Shown here: positions 9,369-19,303 of the stretch, piece after piece
Layout: every line of letters begins with the position of its first letter
How positions within the stretch are numbered: position 1 is the stretch's first letter
Assembly: GCF_002964975.1 (NCBI RefSeq)
Contig: NZ_PSZM01000001.1
Location: 186,001-250,000, forward strand
Reading direction: 5' to 3'
DNA length: 64,000 bases
From: Apibacter adventoris
GTDB lineage: Bacteria > Bacteroidota > Bacteroidia > Flavobacteriales > Weeksellaceae
Made by a program: the position numbers and the translations under genes
Notes under the pieces: generated by a model
Told to the model about the DNA's origin: nothing
Database searches by the model: none
The model's input: only the letters and a program-made list of their open reading frames with translations

Positions 9369-10487
9369 ATGATATCTATAAAAATCCGAAACTTACACTT
9401 ATTTTTATGGAGTGCACTTACAATGCATTCTTGCCATAAACAAAACACAGAAGAAAAACCTGCATATATCGTAAGTGGAAATACTATTATCTTATCAGAA
9501 AATTCAAATATAAAAAATCATATAAAAATAGAATCCGTAAAAAATGAATGGCTTAGTCCTGATCTATCGACAGTGGGTGAAGTAAAAGCCATACCAACTA
9601 ATTATGCAGAAATTATTCCACCCTTTGCCGGAAGAATAAGCCAATCATTTGTAAGATTAGGACAAAAAGTAAATATAGGAACTCCCCTTTTCACAATCAG
9701 CTCTCCTGAATATTTTAATGCTCAAAAAGATTACTTCGAAGCACAACAAGAATATACATTATCAAATTTAAATTTGAAGAGACAAAAAGATTTATTAAAG
9801 CATGGTGTGGGTATACAACGAGTTGTAGAGGAAGCCCAAACAGACTACCAAACAAAAAAATCAGCGCTCGAAAATGCATCAGCCGCACTAAAAGTATATA
9901 ATATCAATCCTAACCATCTAAAATTAGGTCAGCCCCTTATAGTTACCTCTCCTATAAAAGGTGAAATCATTACTAGCAATATTGTTATAGGACAATATAT
10001 AAAAGAAGATGCCCAACCTATAACTACAATTGCCGAATTAAATAAAGTATGGATTGCCGGACAAATTAAAGAAAAAGACTTAGGATATATCAATAAATTA
10101 AAAGAAGTTACCATCAATGTTGATGCTTTTCCTGATAAAAACATTACCGGCAAAATATTTCATATCAATGAAATAATAGATGAAGGGACCCGAAGTGTTG
10201 AAGTATTGATTGAATGCAGCAACGCTGATAAAATATTAAAACCGGGAATGTATGTAAATGTTCTTTTCAAAAATGAACCCGAAGTAGCTCTTATCATCCC
10301 CACCAAGGCAATTTATCAAGTTAATGATGAACAATTTGTCTTTGTACAAATTGGTAAAAATAAATTTATAAAGAAAAAAGTTACAACTAAAGATATTTCA
10401 AAAGATAAAACCGTAATAAAAAAAGGTTTAAAAACTGGTGAACATATAGTTACCGAAGGAGGAATATATTTACTGGAAGCTCAATAA
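9369..10487 (+). CDS. RND efflux periplasmic adaptor lipoprotein (CusB/CzcB family)
   Basis: The chosen ATG at 9369 lies downstream of the promoter and is preceded by a GGAG motif; the encoded 372-residue protein starts MISIKIRNLHLF and has a lipobox-like end LTMHSC, so it is probably a lipid-anchored periplasmic protein. The barrel-sandwich/lipoyl half (PPFAGRISQSFVRLGQKVNIGTPLFTI), a central alpha-hairpin (about 115-165), a second barrel half (ITSPIKGEI-like) and a beta-barrel domain are in the usual order for metal RND adaptors. It bridges the inner-membrane pump (gene 14 bases downstream) and the TolC-like channel. Metal specificity is not visible. Confidence 0.92.
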   Translation: MISIKIRNLHLFLWSALTMHSCHKQNTEEKPAYIVSGNTIILSENSNIKNHIKIESVKNEWLSPDLSTVGEVKAIPTNYAEIIPPFAGRISQSFVRLGQKVNIGTPLFTISSPEYFNAQKDYFEAQQEYTLSNLNLKRQKDLLKHGVGIQRVVEEAQTDYQTKKSALENASAALKVYNINPNHLKLGQPLIVTSPIKGEIITSNIVIGQYIKEDAQPITTIAELNKVWIAGQIKEKDLGYINKLKEVTINVDAFPDKNITGKIFHINEIIDEGTRSVEVLIECSNADKILKPGMYVNVLFKNEPEVALIIPTKAIYQVNDEQFVFVQIGKNKFIKKKVTTKDISKDKTVIKKGLKTGEHIVTEGGIYLLEAQ

Positions 10488-10500
10488 ATAAAAAAATAAC

Positions 10501-13500
10501 ATGAATAAACTTATTCAAACTATCATACACAAACGTTGGGTACTAGTAACCCTTTTCATTATACTTTCCATATTTGGATATTATTCATGGAAACAACTAT
10601 CCATTGAAGCTTATCCTGATATTGCTGATGTAACTTCTCAAGTTGTAACACAGGTTCCGGGTTTGGCCGCAGAAGAGATAGAACAACAAATAACCATACC
10701 TGTTGAACGGGCTTTAAATGGTCTTCCGGGAATGCATGTTATGCGAAGTAAAAGTACTTTTGGACTTTCTATAATTACTCTTGTTTTTGAAGATGGTGTA
10801 GATGACTACTGGGCAAGAATGAGAATACAGGAACGGCTCAACGATGTAGAATTACCCTACCAAGCCTTACCTGAATTAGATCCACTTACTTCTCCGATTG
10901 GAGAAATTTACAGATATATTATTGAAAGTAAAACACATGATTTACGAGAAATAACTGATTTACAAAATTTTGTTATTATTCCAAGAATCAAACAAGTAGC
11001 AGGAATAGCAGATGTGACAAATTTTGGTGGAATTACCACTCAATTTCAAATAGAGTTAGACCCCAAAATGCTGGATCAATATCAGTTATCCTTAGGAGAG
11101 GTTATTCAAACCATTGAAAATAACAATGTAAACGCCGGAGGAAGTATTCTTCCACGTGGAGATTTAGGATATGTAATACGAGGAATCGGTTTAGTTAAAA
11201 ATCTGGAAGATATAGGTAAAATAGTTGTAAAAACAAAAAGCGGAGTTCCTATTTTATTGAATGATTTAGGTAAACTAAAATATGGAAATATAGAGCGTAA
11301 AGGAGTTTTAGGCTTCACAGATAAAAAACGGAATCAATCTGAAAGTATTGAAGGAATTGTACTCTTATTAAAAGGACAAAATCCATCCAAAGTTTTAGAA
11401 GGTGTACATGAGGCAATAAACGAACTTAATACCCAAATTTTACCCGAAGGAGTAAAAATACATCCTTTTTTAGATAGAACTGAATTAGTAAATACTACAT
11501 TAAATACTGTATCTCATACCTTATTGGAAGGAATGTCATTAGTTTTAGTAGTTTTAATTGTATTTTTAGGTAGTTGGAGAGGAGCTTTACTAGTTGCTAT
11601 TACCATCCCCATTTCTTTACTTATTGCATTTATCCTTATGTATTTTACAGACATTCCTGCAAACTTACTTTCTCTTGGAGCTATCGATTTTGGAATTATT
11701 GTAGACGGAGCTATTGTAATGATGGAAACCATACTTAGAAAACGAGAAGAAGAACCTGACAAGAAATTTCATGAAAAAACGATCGCTCAAAGAGCCACAG
11801 AAGTAGCCAAACCTATATTATTCTCCACTATAATTATCATTACTGCTTACCTACCCTTATTCGCTTTTGAAAGAGTAGAAAAAAAATTATTCACTCCTAT
11901 GGCATTTACCATTAGCTATGCACTTTTTGGAGCCTTACTCGTTGCTTTATTGTTAATACCGGGATTAGCTTATTTCCTATACAAAAAGCCACAAAAACTC
12001 TATCATAATAAATGGTTGGAAAAATTAACCGACAAATATCATTCAAGTATAAAAACGATTATGCAATCACCTAAAAAAATTTTTCTCCCGTTAGGAATTA
12101 TTTTAGGATGTACTTTTTTACTGGCTTTTTATGTAGGAAAAGATTTTCTACCTCCTTTAGATGAAGGGTCCATATGGTTACAAGTACAATTACCTCCGGG
12201 TATTTCTGTTGAAAAATCTAAAGAATTGAGTGATACTCTACGTGCTCGTACCATAAAACATGATGAAGTTACCTATATAATGGTACAAGCCGGAAGAAAT
12301 GATGATGGAACTGACCCTTGGACCGCTTCTCACTTTGAGGTATCAATTGGATTAAAGCCTTATAAGAAATGGAAAAAAGGAAAATCCAAATATGATCTTA
12401 TAGCTGAACTGGAAAAAGAATATGAAACACTTCCGGGTTTTAATATTGGATTTTCCCAGCCTATGATTGATGGTGTCATGGATAAAATATCCGGTGCTCA
12501 TAGTGAGCTGGTGGTGAAAATTTATGGAGATGATTTCAGTGAAACCAGAAGAATTGCAGATGATGTAATGAAAACATTAAAAAATGTAAAAGGAGCTGTG
12601 GATTTAGCTATAGATCAGGAACCTCCGTTACCGCAGCTTCAAATACATGCTAATAGAGATAAAATCGCTCAATACGGTCTCAATGTAGCAGATGTAGCTG
12701 AACTTATTGAAGTTGCCATAGGAGGAAAAGCCATTTCCCAAATTTTTATAGGTAATAAAGTCTACGATATTATATGTCGTTATGATGAGAATAGCAGAAA
12801 TACTCCGAATAAAATTTCAAATCTGATGCTTACATCCGCTACAGGTGCAAAAATACCTTTATCGCAAGTATGTGATATCAAGTTAAGTACAGGAGAAAGC
12901 ACGATCACAAGAGAAATGAATCAAAGGCATTTAACAGTAAAACTAAATTTAAGAGATCAAGATTTGGGGAAATTTTTGGAAGAAGCCCAAAATAAAATTG
13001 AAAAAAACGTAAAATACGATCATGAAAAATACCATATTAAATGGGGTGGACAATTTGAGAACCAGAATAGAGCTTATTCTCGTCTGGCATTTATCGTTCC
13101 CCTATCTCTTGGTATTATGTTTATTTTGTTGTATAGTGCATTTGGAAAATTCAGACAAGCGGGTCTACTTATGAGTATTGTTCCTCTAGCCTTGTTTGGT
13201 GGTTTGTTAGCATTGAATATTAGAAACATGACTTTAAATGTTTCTTCTGCTGTTGGATTTATAGCATTATCGGGTGTAGCCATACAAAATGGAGTAATTA
13301 TGATATCTCATCTAAATTTTTTAAGAAAACAAGGATTCTCCCTTCTCGATTCTGTTATCATAGGAACTAAAGACCGATTTAGGCCAGTATTAATGACAGC
13401 TACTGTGGCTATTTTAGGATTACTCCCCGCAACTTTAGCCACTGGCATTGGGTCTGATGTACAGCGTCCATTGGCTACCGTAATTGTATATGGATTGTTA

Positions 13501-13578
13501 TTCTCTACTATTATTACACTATTTGCCTTGCCCGCTCTATATTATATTATAGAATCTAAATGGGGAAAGAAAAAATAA
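10501..13578 (+). CDS. Heavy-metal RND efflux pump (CusA/CzcA family), 1025 aa
   Basis: Full-length inner-membrane proton-driven pump with the duplicated RND layout: one N-terminal helix, a large periplasmic domain, six helices, a second periplasmic domain and five or six C-terminal helices. The helix-4 signature DFGIIVDGAIVMMET carries the Asp, Asp and Glu residues known to be needed for proton coupling in CzcA, which marks the heavy-metal (HME) subfamily rather than drug pumps. It lies in the operon adaptor-pump-channel with short gaps (13 and 23 bases). Whether the cargo is Cu/Ag or Zn/Co/Cd cannot be decided by eye. Confidence 0.96.
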   Translation: MNKLIQTIIHKRWVLVTLFIILSIFGYYSWKQLSIEAYPDIADVTSQVVTQVPGLAAEEIEQQITIPVERALNGLPGMHVMRSKSTFGLSIITLVFEDGVDDYWARMRIQERLNDVELPYQALPELDPLTSPIGEIYRYIIESKTHDLREITDLQNFVIIPRIKQVAGIADVTNFGGITTQFQIELDPKMLDQYQLSLGEVIQTIENNNVNAGGSILPRGDLGYVIRGIGLVKNLEDIGKIVVKTKSGVPILLNDLGKLKYGNIERKGVLGFTDKKRNQSESIEGIVLLLKGQNPSKVLEGVHEAINELNTQILPEGVKIHPFLDRTELVNTTLNTVSHTLLEGMSLVLVVLIVFLGSWRGALLVAITIPISLLIAFILMYFTDIPANLLSLGAIDFGIIVDGAIVMMETILRKREEEPDKKFHEKTIAQRATEVAKPILFSTIIIITAYLPLFAFERVEKKLFTPMAFTISYALFGALLVALLLIPGLAYFLYKKPQKLYHNKWLEKLTDKYHSSIKTIMQSPKKIFLPLGIILGCTFLLAFYVGKDFLPPLDEGSIWLQVQLPPGISVEKSKELSDTLRARTIKHDEVTYIMVQAGRNDDGTDPWTASHFEVSIGLKPYKKWKKGKSKYDLIAELEKEYETLPGFNIGFSQPMIDGVMDKISGAHSELVVKIYGDDFSETRRIADDVMKTLKNVKGAVDLAIDQEPPLPQLQIHANRDKIAQYGLNVADVAELIEVAIGGKAISQIFIGNKVYDIICRYDENSRNTPNKISNLMLTSATGAKIPLSQVCDIKLSTGESTITREMNQRHLTVKLNLRDQDLGKFLEEAQNKIEKNVKYDHEKYHIKWGGQFENQNRAYSRLAFIVPLSLGIMFILLYSAFGKFRQAGLLMSIVPLALFGGLLALNIRNMTLNVSSAVGFIALSGVAIQNGVIMISHLNFLRKQGFSLLDSVIIGTKDRFRPVLMTATVAILGLLPATLATGIGSDVQRPLATVIVYGLLFSTIITLFALPALYYIIESKWGKKK

Positions 13579-13601
13579 TAGACTCTTAAAAATTGAAATT
13601 T

Positions 13602-14882
13602 ATGAAATTAACACACTGTATTTTTAAACTAATTATTTGTCTTTTACTTATTACTTCTGTTTTAAAAGCCCAAGTGGATACTACTTTTAGTAAAAAACAG
13701 CTGAGTTATACAGATTTTATTAAACAGGTTAAAGAAAATAACTTGGAATACGCAGCACAAAAATATAACGTAAATCTCGCAGAAGCTGAAATAGAAAATG
13801 CTAAGATCATTCCAGATATAGAATGGAATATAGCTGGCTCACACAATCAAAAAAAGATGGGAAACACGCTGGAAACCGGTTTAGGTTGGAATATTGAACT
13901 TGGAGGAAAACGTAAAGCCCGTATTGACCTAGCCAAAAGCCAAGTGACACTAAACCAATATTTACTTCAGGATTTTCTGAGAAATTTATATGCTAATGCT
14001 TCCTTACAATTTCTAGAATGTATCCAAAATAAAAATTTATTGAACGTACAGCTTAATTCCTATAAAATCTTGTCCAATTTGGCTTCATCAGACAGTATTC
14101 GTTATAAATTAGGAGATATTACACTCACAGATTCCAAACAGAGTAAACTAGAAGCTCAATTTATGTTAAACGAGGTTTATAAAGCAGAATCCGAGTGGAA
14201 AAATTCACTCATTACCTTAAATTTATTAATGGGAAAACCACAAAAAGATTCTTTATTTTCTGCCACTAGCACTTTTTCAGATTTCAATAAAGAATTTAAT
14301 CTTTCAGATTTGATAACTACAGCACAAAATAATCGTGCCGATTTACAAGCAGCTATGCAAGACAAAGATATTTCACAAAAAATGATGAAGCTGGCTAAAG
14401 CTAACCGTATTATGGATTTAGGAATCAATGCTGGTATGCAAATCAATGGGAAAGCTACTAATGATGAAGCTCCTTCTCCTTATCATACAGGTATTACAGC
14501 CGGATTAACCATTCCTTTACGTTTTTTAAATAACCGAAAAGGTGAAGTTCAAACTGCTCAATATTCAATTCAAAAAGCAGAAACAGAATACAAACAAATT
14601 GAACTTCAAATTCAGACTGAAGTAACCCAGGCCTATCAAAATTATATAAATACAAAAAAACAAATGCACCAGTTTTCCAACGGTTTACTTTCAAATTCCA
14701 AATCCATTCTTGAGGGTAAGGTTTATTCATACAAAAGAGGAAATACTTCACTACTTGAAGTATTGGATGCTCAAAGAACTTATAATGACATACAACAAAA
14801 TTATTATCAGACCTTATTTAATTACTGTTCAGCTTTAATTGAACTTGAAAGAACCGTAGGAATCTGGGATATTAATTTTTAA
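13602..14882 (+). CDS. TolC-family outer-membrane channel of the metal efflux system, 426 aa
   Basis: The ATG at 13602 is preferred over an upstream in-frame TTG (13593) because it gives a proper signal peptide (MKLTHCIFKLIICLLLITSVLKAQ). The mature protein has two long helical hairpin repeats of the outer-membrane efflux family, with the usual NNLEYAAQKYNVNLAEAEIENA opening split here into shorter pieces and a C-terminal LLEVLDAQRTYND motif. It completes the tripartite efflux complex with the two genes just upstream and is the last gene of the operon; no strong terminator follows. Confidence 0.93.
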   Translation: MKLTHCIFKLIICLLLITSVLKAQVDTTFSKKQLSYTDFIKQVKENNLEYAAQKYNVNLAEAEIENAKIIPDIEWNIAGSHNQKKMGNTLETGLGWNIELGGKRKARIDLAKSQVTLNQYLLQDFLRNLYANASLQFLECIQNKNLLNVQLNSYKILSNLASSDSIRYKLGDITLTDSKQSKLEAQFMLNEVYKAESEWKNSLITLNLLMGKPQKDSLFSATSTFSDFNKEFNLSDLITTAQNNRADLQAAMQDKDISQKMMKLAKANRIMDLGINAGMQINGKATNDEAPSPYHTGITAGLTIPLRFLNNRKGEVQTAQYSIQKAETEYKQIELQIQTEVTQAYQNYINTKKQMHQFSNGLLSNSKSILEGKVYSYKRGNTSLLEVLDAQRTYNDIQQNYYQTLFNYCSALIELERTVGIWDINF

Positions 14883-15006
14883 TCCTATTAAAATATTTTA
14901 TCTCTAAATGGTAAAATGTAATCACATTGATAAATAAATAACACTTTAATCTATATTTTAATAAATTAAATTATATTTATAACTTTATATTTATAAAAAT
15001 ATTTTT

Positions 15007-15744
15007 ATGTTTAAAAATCCTAATATTCAAAATATTATCAATTCCAATTCTCATCGTCCCTGGAAAATTCCTGTTGGTAAATGGGAATACTATCAGGAAT
15101 GGAATAATGCATTATTTTTACATTGGAGTTTTCCTTATGAAGCAATTAGAGAACTTGTTCCTAAAGAATTACAACTTGATTCTTTTGAAGGAAAGTACTA
15201 TATTTCTTTAGTAGCTTTTACTATGCAGAAAATTTATCCAAAAAATTTATTCCCGTTAAAATTCATATCGGATTTTCATGAAATTAATATTCGGACCTAT
15301 GTAGATAATAATGATAAGAAAGGGGTTTATTTTTTAAATATCGAAGCCGAAAAGGCTTTATCTTCATATATTGCAAGAGAACTTTCAGGACTTCCTTATG
15401 AAAAATCAGAAATACATCGTTCTGTTGATACCTATACCTCTATTAATTCTAACAAAAATTTCAGCCTAGATATTGAATATAAAACGGGTAATTTACTCAC
15501 CCATAAATCGAAATTGGATCTTTGGCTTACTGAAAGATACTGTTTATACCTAGATAAAAAAAATCATATTTACCGTTATGAAATCCATCATAAAGAATGG
15601 GATATAAGACAAGTAGAATTTTCCAGATTAGATATAAATTATAAACTTACAAGTAGTATTGATTTAAAAAAGAAAACACCGGATGCTTTTCATTTTTCCG
15701 AAGGAGTGAAAGTAATATCCTGGAAAAAAGAGAAACTCTTTTAA
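15007..15744 (+). CDS. DUF2071 (YqjF-like) family protein, 245 aa
   Basis: Contains the family hallmarks: aromatic N-terminus (WEYYQEWNNALFLHWSFP), the PKELQLDSFEGKYYISLVAF segment and a series of beta strands through about residue 225. No signal peptide or membrane segment, so cytoplasmic. The biochemical role of DUF2071 proteins is unknown to me. Monocistronic, length normal for the family, start ATG 15007 unambiguous. Confidence 0.85.
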   Translation: MFKNPNIQNIINSNSHRPWKIPVGKWEYYQEWNNALFLHWSFPYEAIRELVPKELQLDSFEGKYYISLVAFTMQKIYPKNLFPLKFISDFHEINIRTYVDNNDKKGVYFLNIEAEKALSSYIARELSGLPYEKSEIHRSVDTYTSINSNKNFSLDIEYKTGNLLTHKSKLDLWLTERYCLYLDKKNHIYRYEIHHKEWDIRQVEFSRLDINYKLTSSIDLKKKTPDAFHFSEGVKVISWKKEKLF

Positions 15745-15798
15745 TTTAGGTTCTTTCATTATTCAAATTTCTTCAAAAAATAATTATTTTAAAAATAT

Positions 15799-15806
15799 TA
15801 TTTTTG
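15799..15806 (+). promoter_or_regulatory. Surviving -7 element TATTTTTG in front of the thioesterase relic
   Basis: Matches TAnnTTTG and lies 20 bases before the ATG at 15827, the normal distance for a live gene, although the gene behind it is broken. Confidence 0.4.
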
Positions 15807-15826
15807 CATGAATCAATAGTTAGAAA

Positions 15827-16108
15827 ATGGAATTTAGTACTAGAAGATGGGTAAAATCTGAAAAATTAATCCTTAACAACATTATTTTTTCTAGGGTATT
15901 AGAATGGATAATTGTCTCATTGGGTGTATTTAAAATTTTTCAATTAAAAAAAATAAAATTAATTTCCAGCCATATTTCTGATATTTATTTTTTGTTTCAA
16001 GCTAAATTTAGTTATATTGAAAAGTTTGAAAAATTAAAGAAATCACTGAATTAATCTAACATTAATAAATATAGCATTGATAAAACCTTATTTACAATTA
16101 ATTTATAA
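15827..16108 (+). pseudogene. Decayed acyl-CoA thioesterase (hotdog fold)
   Basis: The frame from ATG 15827 reads MEFSTRRWVKSEKL, then F-x-RVLEWI, then IFQLKKIKLIS, then ISDIYFLFQAK. These line up in order with the conserved N-terminal half of flavobacterial YciA/BACH-like thioesterases (TRKWVKPEDLNPNGTLFGG, RVLEWIDEE, QLENKKVVT, SEINFVSSAK), but the catalytic-site region is destroyed (NPNGTLFGG became ILNNIIFS and the Asp-Glu-Glu after the Trp is lost). A TAA at 16052-16054 interrupts; the same frame then reads NKYSIDKTLFTINL, resembling the family's SILTIDKIVFVNL, to a stop at 16106-16108. Normal length is about 170 residues. The alignment is from memory and should be tested by search. Confidence 0.7.
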
Positions 16109-16119
16109 AACACAGCTTT

Positions 16120-17100
16120 TTGATTACAATCGGAGATATAAAACTTCCTGAGTTTCCTTTTCTTCTTGCACCTATGGAAGATGTAAGCGATCCTCCTTTT
16201 CGCCGTTTATGCAAAATGCATGGAGCAGATCTTATGTATTCAGAATTTATTTCTTCTGAAGGACTTATAAGGGATGCTATGAAAAGCAGAAAAAAACTGG
16301 ATATTTTTGATTATGAACGCCCGGTAGGAATACAAATTTTCGGTGGAGATGAGGAGGTCATGTCTCTTTCGGCCAAAATAGTAGAAACCGTTCAACCCGA
16401 TTTGGTGGATATCAATTTCGGATGTCCCGTTAAAAAAGTTGCTTGTAAAGGCGCTGGTGCCGGAGTTCTTAAAGATGTAGATTTAATGGTACGACTAACC
16501 CGTGCTGTTGTACAAAGTACTCATCTTCCGGTAACGGTAAAAACCCGTTTAGGATGGGATGATTCTTCCATTAATATTGATGAAGTTGCAGAACGATTAC
16601 AGGATGTAGGAATACAAGCTTTAACTATTCATGCACGTACTCGTTCACAAATGTACAAGGGACATTCTGATTGGACACATATTGCACGAATAAAAAACAA
16701 TCCCCGCATTAAAATTCCTATTTTTGGTAATGGCGATATTGATTCACCGGAAAAAGCTAAAAAATATAAAGAGACCTACGGGATTGATGGCATCATGATT
16801 GGACGTGCAGCTATTGGAAATCCCTGGATTTTCAGCCAAATAAAACATTATCTTAAAACCGGTGAAGTACTTCCTGCCCCTACACTTTACCAGAGAATAG
16901 AAGCTGTAAAAAATCATGCTCAATGGTCTGTGGAATGGAAAGGTGAACGCAATGGATTACTGGAGATGAGACAACATTATTCCAATTATTTTCGTGGTAT
17001 TCCTAATTTTAAAGTTCATAAAGCTCAACTTTTATCTGCTCTTTCTTTAGAAGAACTCAATTGGGTTTTTACTTCTATTTTAGAAAAAGAAGTACATTAA
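16120..17100 (+). CDS. dusB: tRNA-dihydrouridine synthase (DusB-like), 326 aa
   Basis: FMN-dependent enzyme reducing uridines in the tRNA D-loop. It shows the family motifs LAPMEDVSDPPFR near the N-terminus, INFGCPVKKVACKGAGAGVL with the catalytic Cys, VTVKTRLGWD, IHARTRSQMYKGHSDW and IPIFGNGDI-DGIMIGRAAIGNPW at the flavin site. The start is TTG at 16120: MITIGDIKLPEFPFLLAP matches the usual beginning of the family, and there is no in-frame ATG before Met35 of the core (APMED), so the non-ATG start is real. Cytoplasmic, single gene. Confidence 0.93.
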   Translation: MITIGDIKLPEFPFLLAPMEDVSDPPFRRLCKMHGADLMYSEFISSEGLIRDAMKSRKKLDIFDYERPVGIQIFGGDEEVMSLSAKIVETVQPDLVDINFGCPVKKVACKGAGAGVLKDVDLMVRLTRAVVQSTHLPVTVKTRLGWDDSSINIDEVAERLQDVGIQALTIHARTRSQMYKGHSDWTHIARIKNNPRIKIPIFGNGDIDSPEKAKKYKETYGIDGIMIGRAAIGNPWIFSQIKHYLKTGEVLPAPTLYQRIEAVKNHAQWSVEWKGERNGLLEMRQHYSNYFRGIPNFKVHKAQLLSALSLEELNWVFTSILEKEVH

Positions 17101-17286
17101 ATAATATCTACCTATTTTTTTCATATCGTTAATATTCCCATTCAAATAACAAAATTAAGTTTAAACAGAAAATTTGATTTAAAAACTATAAAATAAATTA
17201 AGATTATCTTATTCTATTTTATGTAAAATATCATTTTCATAAAAATAAATAAACTATTAACTTTAGAATACTAAATAAACAAAAAA

Positions 17287-18027
17287 ATGACAAACAAAAT
17301 TGCATATGAGGCCAGAGCTGAATTTCTGGAAGGAAAAAATGATACAGGAATCTTGGTTATACACGGTTTTACAGGTTCTACTCAAAGTATGAGACAAGTA
17401 GCCTATAAACTGAATCATCTAGGATATACCATCCAGGTGCCACGACTTCTAGGACACGGAACCACACCCGAAGATATGGAAACCACAGGTTATGAAGACT
17501 GGATTAAATCTGTTGAAACGGCATATAATGAATTAAAACCTAAAGTTAAAAAATTATTTGTATTAGGTCTATCTATGGGAGGAACTTTAACCTTATATTC
17601 TGCTATACATCATAATATTAATGGTGCTATAACTATAAATGCAGCTGTTAATCTTCCTAATTTTCAGGAAATGTATGAAAATGAGAACTCGCCAAGATTT
17701 ATCCCCGGAATTGGTTCAGACATAAAAAAAGAGGGTATAAAAGAATGGGCTTACGATCAAACTCCAAAAAAGTGTATAAATGATTTAATTATTTTAGCTA
17801 AAATAGTAAAAGATAAATTAAATGATATTCATTGCCCTATACTTATTTTCAAATCCAAAGACGATCATGTAGTTCCACCTAATAATCAGGATTATATTTA
17901 TACACATGTTGCAAGTACACAAAAAGAATTATTAGAACTAAAAAATAGCTATCATGTCGCCACTTTGGATAATGATTGGGAATTGATAGTTAAAAAAACT
18001 CATGAGTTTATACAGCAAAATATTTAA
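17287..18027 (+). CDS. Alpha/beta-hydrolase, carboxylesterase Est30-like, 246 aa
   Basis: Compact serine hydrolase with the oxyanion segment VIHGFTGS (24-31), nucleophile elbow GLSMGG with Ser96, a probable acid in KSKDDHVVPP (about 193) and the catalytic His in NSYHVATLD (about 224). Length and motif order match the Geobacillus Est30 carboxylesterase/monoglyceride-lipase-like family. No signal peptide, so cytoplasmic. The substrate is unknown. A strong terminator follows. Confidence 0.88.
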   Translation: MTNKIAYEARAEFLEGKNDTGILVIHGFTGSTQSMRQVAYKLNHLGYTIQVPRLLGHGTTPEDMETTGYEDWIKSVETAYNELKPKVKKLFVLGLSMGGTLTLYSAIHHNINGAITINAAVNLPNFQEMYENENSPRFIPGIGSDIKKEGIKEWAYDQTPKKCINDLIILAKIVKDKLNDIHCPILIFKSKDDHVVPPNNQDYIYTHVASTQKELLELKNSYHVATLDNDWELIVKKTHEFIQQNI

Positions 18028-18043
18028 AATATAAAAATTAAAC

Positions 18044-18080
18044 AAACGCTCCGTTTTATATTTAAAATAGAGCGTTTTTT
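18044..18080 (+). terminator. Rho-independent terminator after the esterase gene
   Basis: Arms aaacgctc (18044-18051) and gagcgttt (18070-18077) with an AT-rich loop that can pair further, followed by T residues to 18080. Confidence 0.8.
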
Positions 18081-18134
18081 ATATTATAATTTTTTAATAT
18101 TTTAGCATAATTATAATAAATATTTATTTTTTAA

Positions 18135-19220
18135 GTGAACAACGATATTTTATATTTAATCGCATTAAAACATTGTCCCAATATAGGTGATTCTATAATA
18201 AAGAAACTAATTTCAAAATTTGGAACAGCGCAAAAAGCTTGGTTTTCTAATCATTCTGAAATACTTACTATTTACAATATTGGTAAAAAAACAATTCAAT
18301 ATATTGGTAATGAATCTATTTTATCTCAGGCTAAGAAAGAGATTCAATATTGTAATAAAAACCAAATAAAAATCATTCATTTATGGGAAAATGATTATCC
18401 TTCTTTGCTTAAAGAATGTCCAGATGCTCCTGTATTGATTTATTACAAAGGAAATATAAAATGGAATATACCTTCTCTAAGTATTGTAGGAACAAGAAAA
18501 ATGACTTCTTATGGAAAAAATTTCACAGAAGATCTTGTGGAATGCCTTAAGGATAGAAAAATAAATATCATCAGCGGTTTAGCTTTAGGTATAGATAGTT
18601 GTGCACATAAAAAATCTGTCGAAATGAATATTCCTACCTTAGGTGTACTTGCTCATGGCTTACAAACCATATATCCCCCACAGCATCAATTATTAGCTGA
18701 AAAAATGGCTGAAAATGGTGGGTTTTTATCTGAATTCGCCCTAAATATCAAACCTGAAAGAGCAAATTTTATTCAAAGAAATCGTATCATTGCCGGCTTA
18801 TCTACCATAACTGTTATCATAGAATCAGCATATGGCGGAGGAGCTATTTCAACAGCAAAATTTGCAAATTCATATAATAGAGATGTATTTGCATTACCCG
18901 GAAAAATAACTGATACAACCAGCCAAGGGTGTAATCGGCTCATTAGAAACCTGGAAGCTCAAATTATCACTCGGCCAGATGATATTCTATCTTTATTGGG
19001 TGAAAATAATTTAAAAAACAATCAGCAAGAATTATTTATAGAATTAACTGAACAAGAAACTGCAATAGTAAACTTTTTAAAAGAAAAAGGAAAAACTCAA
19101 ATTGATAATTTAGCTTTAGAATTTAATACCCCTACACACATGCTTATGTCTATTTTACTTGATTTAGAACTCAAAAATAAGATAATTCCTTTACCTGGAA
19201 AATATTTTTCTATCGCATAA
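18135..19220 (+). CDS. dprA: DNA-processing protein DprA, 361 aa
   Basis: Loads RecA onto incoming single-stranded DNA during transformation. N-terminal helix-hairpin-helix-like region (HCPNIGDSIIKKLISKFG), then the DprA/Smf Rossmann fold with SIVGTRKMTSYG, IISGLALGIDSCAHK, NRIIAGLSTITVIIESAYGGGAISTAKFAN and FALPGKITDTTSQGCNRLI, and a C-terminal winged helix (about 295-361). The start is GTG at 18135, which places the N-terminus where the family expects it. Convergent with the ABC exporter genes; only a weak hairpin lies between. Confidence 0.95.
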   Translation: MNNDILYLIALKHCPNIGDSIIKKLISKFGTAQKAWFSNHSEILTIYNIGKKTIQYIGNESILSQAKKEIQYCNKNQIKIIHLWENDYPSLLKECPDAPVLIYYKGNIKWNIPSLSIVGTRKMTSYGKNFTEDLVECLKDRKINIISGLALGIDSCAHKKSVEMNIPTLGVLAHGLQTIYPPQHQLLAEKMAENGGFLSEFALNIKPERANFIQRNRIIAGLSTITVIIESAYGGGAISTAKFANSYNRDVFALPGKITDTTSQGCNRLIRNLEAQIITRPDDILSLLGENNLKNNQQELFIELTEQETAIVNFLKEKGKTQIDNLALEFNTPTHMLMSILLDLELKNKIIPLPGKYFSIA

Positions 19221-19303
19221 ATTTCTATTTCAATTTTTATATTATCCCTTACTTTATAGGATATATTTACAATGCTAGTTATAAATGTAATGTTTTGGTT
19301 ATT

